Assembly (NCBI GenBank): GCA_030604135.1
Contig: JAUVWL010000032.1
Location: 1 to 35,646, forward strand
Direction of reading: 5' to 3'
DNA: 35,646 nt
Origin: Burkholderiales bacterium
GTDB lineage: Bacteria > Pseudomonadota > Gammaproteobacteria > Burkholderiales > Burkholderiaceae_C
Shown: piece after piece, positions 1-6,810 of the stretch
Layout of the letters: every line of letters starts with the position of its first letter
Position numbering within the stretch: position 1 is the stretch's first letter
Made by a program: the position numbers and the translations under genes
The notes under the pieces: generated by a model
Database searches by the model: none
Seen by the model: the letters and a program-made list of their open reading frames with translations, nothing else
What the model was told of the DNA's origin: nothing

Positions 1-19
1 AACGGGCACCAAAAGGTGC

Positions 20-25
20 TACAAT
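20..25 (+). promoter_or_regulatory. -10 box of the tRNA-Val promoter
   Basis: TACAAT lies 20 bp upstream of the mature tRNA, in the context GCTACAATGC that is common for stable-RNA promoters in Burkholderiales. The matching -35 element would fall at or before the window edge, so only half the promoter can be judged. Confidence 0.55.
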
Positions 26-45
26 GCAAGGCTTGCAACCGACCC

Positions 46-122
46 AGGCGCGTAGCTCAGCTGGTTAGAGCACCACCTTGACATGGTGGGGGTCGTTGGT
101 TCGAGTCCAATCGCGCCTACCA
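46..122 (+). tRNA. tRNA-Val (anticodon GAC)
   Basis: A complete cloverleaf can be drawn. The 7-bp acceptor stem is AGGCGCG with CGCGCCT, the D arm starts at GCTC, and the anticodon stem CCACC/GGTGG carries loop TTGACAT with anticodon GAC. The T arm GTTGG-TTCGAGT-CCAAT and an encoded CCA (120-122) follow. The 3' part from position 74 onward is duplicated at 27837-27888, so the gene is the integration site of the element on its right. The present 3' half was supplied by the element but restores a functional tRNA. No terminator with a T-run follows it here; the native one was displaced to 27892. Confidence 0.97.
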
Positions 123-125
123 ATT
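74..125. repeat. attL, 52-bp direct repeat with attR
   Basis: These 52 bases, covering the anticodon arm, T arm, acceptor 3' strand, CCA and AATT, recur without mismatch at 27837-27888. The match stops abruptly on both sides (C versus T before it, T versus C after it). This is the signature of site-specific integration into a tRNA 3' end by a tyrosine recombinase, and the integrase gene lies just downstream. The crossover is probably in or near the anticodon arm, as for other tRNA-targeting integrases (family knowledge). Confidence 0.95.
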
Positions 126-223
126 TCGACGTAAGTCGTTGACACGGTTTCGGAAAGTGCGCCGCCACGGCGATCAAAGTGGCCTTGAAAAAGGCGTTGA
201 TCGTTTTGCACTGGAGAAACCAC

Positions 224-1108
224 GTGGCGACCTCTCTCAAGACCCTCATCGAGGGCTATTTGGCTGCCGCCGAGCGTCCTTACGACGTGCCCGGCCGGCT
301 TGAGTTCTGGCTCAACGAGCTAGGCGACATTCCCATCACAGACATCTCTGCCGAGGCCGTTGACGCTGCCATAGTGCGCCTGGCTGAGCGCGGCAAGGTG
401 CAGCCGCGCCGTGGCAAGGAGCCGCGAGTCACGGGCAAACCCCTGTCAGGGACGACGCTCACCCGCTACGTGTCGCAGCTGGCCGGCCTCTTCAAGTACG
501 CCCGCAAGCAGCGCCTGGTCAGCCGTACCTGGACGCCACCGACGCGCAACATGGATCTGCCGGGGCCGGCGCCGATCAAGACCACCTACTTCACCGCCGC
601 CGACATCGAGCGCCTGGTGAAGGTGGCGCGCATGATGGACACCCGCTGGAAGCGTATGCCGGCCCTGATCCGCGTGGCCTTCTGCACGGGCCTGCGCGCG
701 GGCAACCTGAAGGAGTTGCGCTGGGAGCATGTGGACCTGGACGCCGGGCTCATCCGCGTGGAGCGCACCAAGAACGGCCACCCGATCGTGAGCGTGCTCT
801 CCGCAGCGGCCAAGGCCGAACTGGTTGCGCTGCCAGGCCGCAAGGCCGGTGAACTGGTGTTCGCCAACAAGTCCGGTCAGCCGTTTCACTGGCGCAAGCT
901 GTGGCTCACCATCACCAAGGAAGCCGGCTTCGAGGGCTACAACTTCCACCTGCTGCGCCACTCGTGTGGATCGGCACTGGCCAGCGCCGGGGTGGGGCAG
1001 GCGGCGATCATGGAAGCCTTGAACCACCGCACGCTGCACGCCAGCCGGCGCTACATGCACTTGAACGTCTCGGCCCGCTCTGAGATCGTCAACCGCGTTT
1101 TCGCCTGA
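224..1108 (+). CDS. int: Tyrosine-recombinase integrase
   Basis: This enzyme should catalyse integration and excision at the tRNA-Val att site. All six catalytic residues of the family are visible: R158 (in TGLRAGNL), K183 (in RTKNGHP), H242 and R245 (HLLRH), H268 and the nucleophile Y277 (RRYMHL). The N-terminal ~115 residues form the SAM-like core-binding domain. At 294 aa it is short for a prophage integrase, and no arm-binding AP2-type domain is evident. I chose the GTG at 224 because GGAG (213-216) sits 7 bp upstream. An in-frame GTG at 179 would add 15 residues but has no good ribosome site. The gene follows the tRNA in the same direction with no terminator between, so tRNA read-through may contribute to its expression (inference). 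A strong hairpin terminator follows. Confidence 0.95.
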   Translation: MATSLKTLIEGYLAAAERPYDVPGRLEFWLNELGDIPITDISAEAVDAAIVRLAERGKVQPRRGKEPRVTGKPLSGTTLTRYVSQLAGLFKYARKQRLVSRTWTPPTRNMDLPGPAPIKTTYFTAADIERLVKVARMMDTRWKRMPALIRVAFCTGLRAGNLKELRWEHVDLDAGLIRVERTKNGHPIVSVLSAAAKAELVALPGRKAGELVFANKSGQPFHWRKLWLTITKEAGFEGYNFHLLRHSCGSALASAGVGQAAIMEALNHRTLHASRRYMHLNVSARSEIVNRVFA

Positions 1109-1138
1109 CGCGCGCCTCTAAGCAGATCGGACCAGACA

Positions 1139-1204
1139 CTCCCTAATCGCTTCGGAGTTCACCCCTAGCCGGTGAACGCCTGAGAGTGGTTAGGGAGTTT
1201 TTTT
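1139..1204 (+). terminator. Rho-independent terminator of int, branched
   Basis: The outer stem CTCCCTAA (1139-1146) pairs with TTAGGGAG (1190-1197) and is followed by seven T. Inside it, GTTCACC (1157-1163) pairs with GGTGAAC (1171-1177), making a second hairpin. The structure would stop integrase or tRNA read-through from entering the replication operon. Confidence 0.85.
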
Positions 1205-1443
1205 CTTATGTGCACTAGCTGCCACTGACCGGCTTAATTGCGGTGTATCGGCCTGAAATACGGCGATTGAATGGCACATCTTCACCAACAGAAGATGATG
1301 TCTAAAAATACATGAAAATCAATAACTTAGCGTGTCACTACATGCCCTGAGAAGCTCTTTTCTAAGGGTCGAGCTGCACCCAACACCTAACCTTGCGGAA
1401 CGCCGTGGCAGGCGCACTTCCCGAGATTTATTTAGGAGTTGGT
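1205..1443 (+). promoter_or_regulatory. Leader of the replication operon with an inverted repeat
   Basis: No convincing gene is seen between the terminator and the first gene of the operon. The stretch is more AT-rich than its surroundings (notably 1295-1335) and should hold the operon promoter, though no single -35/-10 pair is clear. A perfect 7-bp inverted repeat, CATCTTC-N7-GAAGATG, at 1277-1297 is a candidate operator or excision-factor site. The ribosome site AGGAG (1434-1438) belongs to the next gene. Confidence 0.4.
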
Positions 1444-1710
1444 ATGAATGTTGTCAACGCGGACCTTCGCAAGTTCAAAAAGGCCAAGGTGTGGCGCAAA
1501 GAGGATGCCCCGGAAATCTTTCCCACTGATGGTTCTTGGGAGTGGTTCAAAAGAACCCACCGGCCAGAGCTGATCAAGAGCGGTGCTCTCGTCGTGCGCA
1601 CTGGTCGGTCGGGCGATCTCGTGCACACCGATCGCATCGGTCCGGTCGTCCAGCAAATCCTGGTCACCGAGTCGCTCAAAAGGATCGAACCCGCGCTCGC
1701 AGCAGCATGA
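1444..1710 (+). CDS. Small basic protein, possible excisionase or regulator
   Basis: This is an 88-aa protein beginning MNVVNADLRKFKKAKVW. I start it at ATG 1444, with AGGAG 5 bp upstream. The core (WEWFKRTHRPELIKSGALVV followed by RTGRSGDLVHTDRIGPVV) has the length and helix/turn rhythm of a small winged-helix or AlpA/Xis-like DNA-binding protein. I cannot assign it to a named family. It is the first gene after integrase and its terminator, where integrative elements often keep the excision factor or lead regulator. That position supports the guess but does not prove it. Confidence 0.6.
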   Translation: MNVVNADLRKFKKAKVWRKEDAPEIFPTDGSWEWFKRTHRPELIKSGALVVRTGRSGDLVHTDRIGPVVQQILVTESLKRIEPALAAA

Positions 1711-1728
1711 CGATGAAGGACAATCGTC

Positions 1729-2196
1729 ATGCAAGTCATTTCATTCACCAGGCGCAGGAGTGCCGCTCATTCAAGGAGCGCGCACGTGCGACCACCAAAA
1801 GCAAAACCCCTGGCCGGGGCCATCCGAGCCGAGGGGTTTCACCAGTCAACACAACAAGGTAGTTCCGATTCTGCTTCGCTTGGCACGGAAGAGGCCAACG
1901 AAGCGATCATCCGTGAACTTCGCACCGCCATGGACGCCGCCGCCGCGGCCGGCGACGTGGCCACCTACAAGCAGCACCAGGCCGAGTACATCCAGGCCCT
2001 GAGCGCTCGCAGCCCTGAACAGATCCAACGCCTGAACGAGCAGCACCTGGCCGCTGTGGAGCGCGCAGCTGCACTGGGCGATCACGGTTTGCGCTACGTG
2101 CCGGCCGCCTGGCTGGAGACGGAATCCGGCCGCGCGGTGGCGTGGCGCACCAGTCGGCCATTGGCTGGCGAGGCTGATGAGCGGAGGTCCGCGTGA
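1729..2196 (+). CDS. Hypothetical protein, operon leader region
   Basis: The predicted product is 155 aa. The first ~50 residues are basic and low in complexity. From about residue 53 it is Ala/Glu/Gln-rich and probably helical (EEANEAIIRELRTAMDAAAA and following). I recognise no family. AAGGA lies 8 bp before the ATG, and the stop overlaps the next start as GTGA, so translation is probably coupled to the replication initiator. The true start could be further in, since the first 50 residues look less protein-like than the rest. Confidence 0.5.
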   Translation: MQVISFTRRRSAAHSRSAHVRPPKAKPLAGAIRAEGFHQSTQQGSSDSASLGTEEANEAIIRELRTAMDAAAAAGDVATYKQHQAEYIQALSARSPEQIQRLNEQHLAAVERAAALGDHGLRYVPAAWLETESGRAVAWRTSRPLAGEADERRSA

Positions 2197-3086
2197 CCAA
2201 TCCGGCGCCATACCCGCCAGACACAAAGCCCAAGGGCTGGCGGTTTGAACTCGACTACGAACGGATCGAGCAATCCGACACATGGGCATTGGCGCCCGCC
2301 GAGCTTCGCCCCTGGCTGTTGATGCTGTGGTTCACCGCATGGAAGCAGACGCCAGGGGGATCGCTGCCTAACGACGACGCCTTGATTGCAGCCCGCCTAG
2401 GTATGCCGATGCCGATGTTCACAGAGCACCGCGCCGTGCTCATGCGCGGCTGGTGGCAAGGTGACGATGGGCGCCTGTACCACGACACGCTCACCGAGCG
2501 CGTGCTGGACATGCTTGCCAAGAAAGAAAAAGACCGCCTTCGCCAGGCCGAATACCGCAACAGAAAGCGAGCCGGGTCCAAGGGTGTCGCACCGTTGTCA
2601 CACGTGACAAACGAGGGACATACACGTGACTCCGATGGAGTCCAGTGGAGTCACGCGGGAGTTACGTCACCAAGCACCAAGCACCTGAACCAAGCACCTG
2701 AAAGTGCCTACGGCACTAGCACTGTGCTGAGTGCCGGCGAAGTGGTTAAGGCAATGCGGGCAGAGGGCATCCAGAAGGCGAACCCATCCAATGCAAAGCT
2801 GATAGCGCTTTTGAGCGCTGGTGTGCCGCTGGCCGTGTTTGTGGAGGCCGCAAGGATCGCAGCCAAGAGTGCAGAGAAAAACCCATTCGGTTGGGCACTG
2901 TCTCGCATCGCCAATCGCATCGAGTCTGGGGAAATCGATCTGGACGAAGGCAAGCCGAAGCCGACTCCAAGTTGGGCGATCAATGCCGGCTTCTCCAGCA
3001 TCTACGAAGCCAATAACGTTGGCTGCTACGAACACAACGCGGCGCAGTTCCGCAACGGTGAACCCATTGCGGAGGTGGCGGCATGA
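2193..3086 (+). CDS. Phage-type replication initiator/organiser-like protein
   Basis: This 297-aa protein starts with GTG after GGAGG and overlaps its neighbours by 4 bp on both sides. Residues 10-125 (with LAPAELRPWLLMLWFTAWKQ, then LPNDDALIAARLGM) resemble the DUF1376-type N-terminal domain of phage replisome-organiser proteins; this rests on recalled family pattern. A basic stretch (KEKDRLRQAEYRNRKRAG) follows, then a Ser/Thr/His-rich linker, then a C-terminal helical domain. It sits directly upstream of the primase-helicase, which fits origin recognition and helicase loading. The linker-coding DNA holds dense repeats, as in lambda O where the origin lies inside the initiator gene. Confidence 0.65.
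   Translation: MTNPAPYPPDTKPKGWRFELDYERIEQSDTWALAPAELRPWLLMLWFTAWKQTPGGSLPNDDALIAARLGMPMPMFTEHRAVLMRGWWQGDDGRLYHDTLTERVLDMLAKKEKDRLRQAEYRNRKRAGSKGVAPLSHVTNEGHTRDSDGVQWSHAGVTSPSTKHLNQAPESAYGTSTVLSAGEVVKAMRAEGIQKANPSNAKLIALLSAGVPLAVFVEAARIAAKSAEKNPFGWALSRIANRIESGEIDLDEGKPKPTPSWAINAGFSSIYEANNVGCYEHNAAQFRNGEPIAEVAA
2595..2702 (+). repeat. Repeat cluster inside the initiator gene, candidate replication origin
   Basis: Within 108 bp lie a perfect inverted repeat TTGTCA-CACG-TGACAA (2595-2610), a second CACGTGAC (2623-2630), a perfect inverted repeat GACTCC-GAT-GGAGTC (2628-2642), tandem CACCAAG (2668-2674 and 2675-2681), and AAGCACCTGAA twice, 13 bp apart (2679-2689 and 2692-2702). They fall in the low-complexity linker of the initiator-like protein. 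The iteron-like arrangement suggests an origin by analogy with lambda-type initiators. No strongly AT-rich unwinding element is seen beside it. Confidence 0.45.
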
Positions 3087-4876
3087 ACGCTCACGAACTT
3101 GCGCAGCGCCTGGCAGAGCGCGCGGCCGATGTGGCTCAGTACCTGTTGCCCGGTGGCAAGAAGTCCAGCGGCGAATGGAAGGCCGGTAGCGTCTCCGGTG
3201 AAGCTGGTCAATCCCTGTCTGTGCGCCTGAGCGGTGCCAAGGCCGGGGTGTGGCGTGACTTCGCCGCCGATCAGGGTGGTGATCTTCTGGATCTGTGGGC
3301 CGCGTGTCGTGGCTTGTCGGTGTCGCAGGCCATGGTCGAGGCGAAGGCCTATCTCGGTGTCCGCGATTCCATGCCGGCCCGGGAGATCAAGAGCTACACC
3401 CGGCCGAGCAAACCCAAGAACTACACCGCCCCCAAGGCGGGAGTGCGTGCCTGGTTGAACAGTCGTGGCATCTCGGACGCGACGATCGACGCTTTCCAGA
3501 TTGGTGAGCAGATCCACGTTGGCAAGACGATCGCACTGTTTCCGTACTTTCTGGACGGCGAACTGGTGAACGTCAAGTACCGAGACATTGCCGACAAGCG
3601 CGGTATGCGCCAGGAGAAGGACGCCGAGCCGTGCCTGTTCGGCTGGCGGCTGATCGATCCCAAAGTACGCACGGTGGCGATCTGCGAGGGCGAGATCGAC
3701 GCCATGACGCTGCACCAGGCCGGAATCCCAGCGCTGTCCGTCAACGCGGGCGCCGGTAACTTCCAGTGGCTGGAGAACGATTGGGAGCGCCTGGAGCGTT
3801 TCAGCGAGATCCTGGTGGCCTTCGACGCCGACGAGGCGGGAGAGAAAGGCGCCAAGGAGGCTATCCGTCGCCTGGGTGCCGATCGGTGCAAGCGCCTGAC
3901 GTTCCCTGGCCACAAGGACGCCAACGAGTACCTGCAAGCGGGCGCGTCTGGCGAGGACTTCTGGCACGCAGTCAAGGAAGCCAGACCGCAGGACCCTGAA
4001 GAGCTACGCCAGGCGGCCGACTTCATCGATCGGGTGAAGGCCATGTTCTATCCGGCCGACACCGACGCACGTGATCCCGTGCTCCGTCTGGACAAGAACC
4101 TGGACTGGTTCGAGTTCCGTCCCGGTGAGCTCACCGTTTGGACTGGCATCAATGGCCACGGCAAGAGCTTGATGCTGGCGCAGGTGATGCTTGGCCTGGT
4201 CCAGCAGGGAGAGCGCTTCTGTGTGTTCAGCGGCGAGATGACACCAGAGCGCCAGGTGAAACGCCTGGTCAAGCAGGCAACCGGGCTAGATCGTCCGACA
4301 CCCGACTACATCGGCGCCGTGGGCCAGTGGCTCCGTGATCGTGTCTGGTTGTTCGACCTGGTGGGCAGCGCAAAGCTCGATCGACTGCTGGAGGTGTTTA
4401 CCTACGCCAACAAGCGCTACGGCATCCGGCACTTCGTCATCGACTCGCTGATGATGCTGGACATCCCCGAGGACGGACCCGGCGCCATCAGCGCGCAGAA
4501 GGCGGCCGTTCAGAAGCTGTGCGACTTCGCCAAGCGCAACGGCTGTCACATGCACCTGGTTGCACATCCTCGCAAGGGTGCCGACGAGAAGAGCGCGCCT
4601 GGCAAGCTGGATGTGGCCGGATCGTCAAAGATCACCGATGGCGCAGAAAACGTGTTCTCCGTCTGGAGTGCACGCAAGGACGAGAGCGAACCGCTCGACG
4701 ACACGCCTGACGCCAAGCTGGAGCTACACAAGCAGCGCAATGGTGAAGTGCAGCACTTCACCCTGTACCTGTGGTTCGTCAAAGACGCCCAGCAGTACAG
4801 CACTAACCCCCGGCGCCGTCCGATCGCCTACTTCAAGTGGAGTGCTCAGGACGTTCACTCTGAGGTGACTGAATGA
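3083..4876 (+). CDS. TOPRIM primase-helicase (T7 gp4-like)
   Basis: This 597-aa protein should prime and unwind DNA when the element replicates. The TOPRIM domain has E202 (EGEIDAM) and the D248-x-D250 pair (FDADEAG). The DnaB/RecA-fold helicase has a Walker A motif at 355-362 (GINGHGKS), Walker B with D454 (FVIDSLMM), and the H495 region (HLVAHPRKG). The N-terminal ~90 residues correspond in position to the zinc-ribbon of such primases (VWRDFAADQGGDLLDLW), but the cysteine ligands are absent. The ATG overlaps the initiator's stop as ATGA, and its own stop overlaps the next start in the same way, so it is translationally coupled. Length and motif order are normal for the family, and the helicase half appears intact. 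Confidence 0.93.
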   Translation: MNAHELAQRLAERAADVAQYLLPGGKKSSGEWKAGSVSGEAGQSLSVRLSGAKAGVWRDFAADQGGDLLDLWAACRGLSVSQAMVEAKAYLGVRDSMPAREIKSYTRPSKPKNYTAPKAGVRAWLNSRGISDATIDAFQIGEQIHVGKTIALFPYFLDGELVNVKYRDIADKRGMRQEKDAEPCLFGWRLIDPKVRTVAICEGEIDAMTLHQAGIPALSVNAGAGNFQWLENDWERLERFSEILVAFDADEAGEKGAKEAIRRLGADRCKRLTFPGHKDANEYLQAGASGEDFWHAVKEARPQDPEELRQAADFIDRVKAMFYPADTDARDPVLRLDKNLDWFEFRPGELTVWTGINGHGKSLMLAQVMLGLVQQGERFCVFSGEMTPERQVKRLVKQATGLDRPTPDYIGAVGQWLRDRVWLFDLVGSAKLDRLLEVFTYANKRYGIRHFVIDSLMMLDIPEDGPGAISAQKAAVQKLCDFAKRNGCHMHLVAHPRKGADEKSAPGKLDVAGSSKITDGAENVFSVWSARKDESEPLDDTPDAKLELHKQRNGEVQHFTLYLWFVKDAQQYSTNPRRRPIAYFKWSAQDVHSEVTE

Positions 4877-5805
4877 CCAATCCGTTTTCCTGGGCAGTCA
4901 ACCAGCTGGCGAACGTTCAGCGAGTGGAGCGCAAGGTGCCGAAGTTCAACCCACGCCCGGCCGGCGTCATCCAGGCCGGCAGCGCCAGCGAGGCCGTGTT
5001 GCTGATCCTGCGCGCCGATCCCAAGACCTTCTACACGCACGGCCGCCTGATGGAACTCACTGGCCGATCGCATGCCGCGGTCAGCTGGGCGCTGCGGTAT
5101 TTGCGCGAGCAGGGCCTGGTCAAAACCATCGGAGACACAGCAAGAAATGAGCGGTGGCTGAAGTACGCCGCCGAGATTGGAGCAGCAGATGTCGAAGTTG
5201 CAGAAAAGCCCCGAGTTAAAGCGCGCCCAGAGTGCCTGGTACTCGATGCGCAAGCGTTGCCTGAACCCAAGGGACCAGGCCTGGCCACGGTACGGGGGAG
5301 CGGGAATCAAGATCTGCCCGCAGTGGCTGGCGAGTTTCAAGAACTTCCTGGCGGACATGGGCCTGCCGCCGACGCCTCATCACTGGCTGGGCAGACGGGA
5401 TGTGACGAAGCACTACACGCCCGAGAACTGCCTGTGGACCGAGCCGACGCCGCAGAAGCAGCGCCGTCAGTTCTGTCGCAAGGTGATCGTGCAGGGCGAG
5501 ACGATGACCGCAGCGGAGGCCGCCCGACTTCCGGACCAACCCACCAGGAACTCTGTCCTGCGCCGCTGGGAAGCGGGCTTCAGCCTGGAGCACCCGAAGC
5601 TGGCCAAGCTCTACAAGCGCTCGATGTGGCTCACCCATCAGGGCGAAACCCTGCCACTGCCCGAGTGGGCCCGGCGCCATGGCCTGTCACCAGCCGTTGT
5701 GTGGTGCCGCCTCAAGCGAGGGATGCCGATCAGCGAGCTCTTTTCGCCGCTGATGCGCAAGCACCCCAAGACCTCCCCCCAATCCTGAAAGCGATCGCAG
5801 CATGA
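4873..5805 (+). CDS. Winged-helix protein; C-terminal half overprinted by another gene
   Basis: The open frame is 310 codons, but only residues 1 to about 105 look like a real protein. Residues 35-85 (ASEAVLLILRADPKTFYTHG, then RLMELTGRSHAAVSWALRYL) form a winged helix-turn-helix, with a final REQGLVKTI wing. From about 5200 on, the frame reads A/G/P/R-rich sequence with poor third-position GC, while the +1 frame carries the well-composed gene at 5189-5788. The stop (5803-5805) still overlaps the next ATG. Either the tail is a fortuitous open frame, or a frameshift joins the winged helix to the overlapping gene. The winged helix suggests a transcription or replication regulator. Confidence 0.55.
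   Translation: MTNPFSWAVNQLANVQRVERKVPKFNPRPAGVIQAGSASEAVLLILRADPKTFYTHGRLMELTGRSHAAVSWALRYLREQGLVKTIGDTARNERWLKYAAEIGAADVEVAEKPRVKARPECLVLDAQALPEPKGPGLATVRGSGNQDLPAVAGEFQELPGGHGPAADASSLAGQTGCDEALHARELPVDRADAAEAAPSVLSQGDRAGRDDDRSGGRPTSGPTHQELCPAPLGSGLQPGAPEAGQALQALDVAHPSGRNPATARVGPAPWPVTSRCVVPPQARDADQRALFAADAQAPQDLPPILKAIAA
5189..5788 (+). CDS. HNH/NUMOD-like DNA-binding protein (overlapping frame)
   Basis: This 199-aa product lies in the +1 frame relative to the winged-helix ORF, starting MSKLQKSPELKRAQSAW, with GGAG (5178-5181) 7 bp upstream. Its codons have high third-position GC, unlike the competing frame. The N-terminal ~90 residues carry a pattern familiar from phage HNH-type proteins: W..M..RC.NP, then YGGAGI, W..SF.NFLADMG, and Y.PENC.W. 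I do not see a full HNH catalytic set. The C-terminal half has two copies of a NUMOD-like helix-turn-helix unit, GETMTAAEAARL...RWEAGFSLE and GETLPLPEWARRHGL...RLKRGMPISE. It is probably a DNA-binding protein derived from a homing-type endonuclease. Confidence 0.75.
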   Translation: MSKLQKSPELKRAQSAWYSMRKRCLNPRDQAWPRYGGAGIKICPQWLASFKNFLADMGLPPTPHHWLGRRDVTKHYTPENCLWTEPTPQKQRRQFCRKVIVQGETMTAAEAARLPDQPTRNSVLRRWEAGFSLEHPKLAKLYKRSMWLTHQGETLPLPEWARRHGLSPAVVWCRLKRGMPISELFSPLMRKHPKTSPQS

Positions 5806-6155
5806 ACATCGAACTCAGCACATCCATCGGGGATGACGTGGGCCGCCGCAGTGGCAAGGCCGCATGCCGCCAGACTCTCACGAGCCAGACCGAAGGGCGC
5901 GCTGGCGCCATCGCTCAGGACATGGTGCAACTCATCAGCGAAGCCGGCCTCGTTGACGCCAAAGGCAAGGAGCCGCTGCCGATCGCCCGGCTGATGGGCT
6001 ACGCCGAAGCACTGGCGACGGCCATCGCCTTGGCCGAAGCCTGTGGCGTGCGATTCGTCACGACGATCCGCCAGGACGGTACGGAAGGCCTGGGCGCCCG
6101 TATCGATTACCCACCCCCGCGGGCGCTCGACGCCCGATCCAGCAAGACCCACTGA
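5802..6155 (+). CDS. Hypothetical protein
   Basis: This 117-aa protein has an ATG overlapping the stop of the winged-helix frame. Residues 35-85 (AIAQDMVQLISEAGLVDAKG, then RLMGYAEALATAIALAEACG) look helical and globular; the N-terminal 30 residues are polar. I recognise no family. Its place between DNA-binding proteins in a coupled operon hints at an accessory replication or regulatory role only. Confidence 0.6.
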   Translation: MNIELSTSIGDDVGRRSGKAACRQTLTSQTEGRAGAIAQDMVQLISEAGLVDAKGKEPLPIARLMGYAEALATAIALAEACGVRFVTTIRQDGTEGLGARIDYPPPRALDARSSKTH

Positions 6156-6167
6156 GGACGCAGCACC

Positions 6168-6755
6168 ATGAGCAACCGCATCGAAACCTACATTCATCAA
6201 TCCCTGGCCGGCGCTGGCTTTGCCCTGCTGGATCCCGTCATTGCCGCGACCTTGCGCCCCGACCTGTGGGGCGTGGGCAATGGCGGCATGGAGGCCAGCT
6301 GGGAGTTTTCCCGCGCCAAGAACATGGCTGGCTTGGAAGGGCTACGCCGTTTTGTTGTGCGTATCGAGGGCGCCGCCCAAGACATTCCTGTGGTGGCCCG
6401 CTCGTCTGATTACCTGGCCATGCGCATCGAATGGATCTTGGGCCGCTCGGTCCTTGACCTGTTGGAAGTGACCGAGAACCGGCCCGCAGCCGCTCCGCAG
6501 CCGTCCAAGGCGCGCGCTGAGTCCATCAGCATCGACCGCCATCCGGGGATCACCACTGTTGAGCCTGGCCGCACGTGCTCCAGCTGCGACCACCTGACCG
6601 CTGGCCACGCCTGCCGCAAAGCCAAGGACACCGGCATGGCTCACCCGCCCGCCAACATGCCTCACCGCTGCATTTCCTACGTGCCGCTGTGGAACGCAAC
6701 CGACAGCCGCAAGGGGCCGCAACTGTGGCCCGAGCTCGTGACCGCTGAGGCGTAA
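6168..6755 (+). CDS. Hypothetical protein with C-terminal Cys-rich knuckle
   Basis: This is a 195-aa protein, MSNRIETYIHQSLAGAGF, with GAGGA upstream. Residues 1-100 are an unrecognised globular region containing a Trp-rich stretch (RPDLWGVGNGGMEASWEF). After a Pro/Ala linker, residues 128-175 hold CSSCDHL, HACRKAKD and PHRCISYVPLW. This Cx2C-Cx(n)C set looks like a small zinc-binding knuckle seen at the ends of several phage proteins. Function is unknown. It is the last small gene before the giant polyvalent gene, with a 55-bp gap. Confidence 0.65.
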   Translation: MSNRIETYIHQSLAGAGFALLDPVIAATLRPDLWGVGNGGMEASWEFSRAKNMAGLEGLRRFVVRIEGAAQDIPVVARSSDYLAMRIEWILGRSVLDLLEVTENRPAAAPQPSKARAESISIDRHPGITTVEPGRTCSSCDHLTAGHACRKAKDTGMAHPPANMPHRCISYVPLWNATDSRKGPQLWPELVTAEA

Positions 6756-6810
6756 GTCGCACCAAGCATCAGAAGCTCACGGGATTCCAGCTACCAACAG
6801 CAGCAGCACC

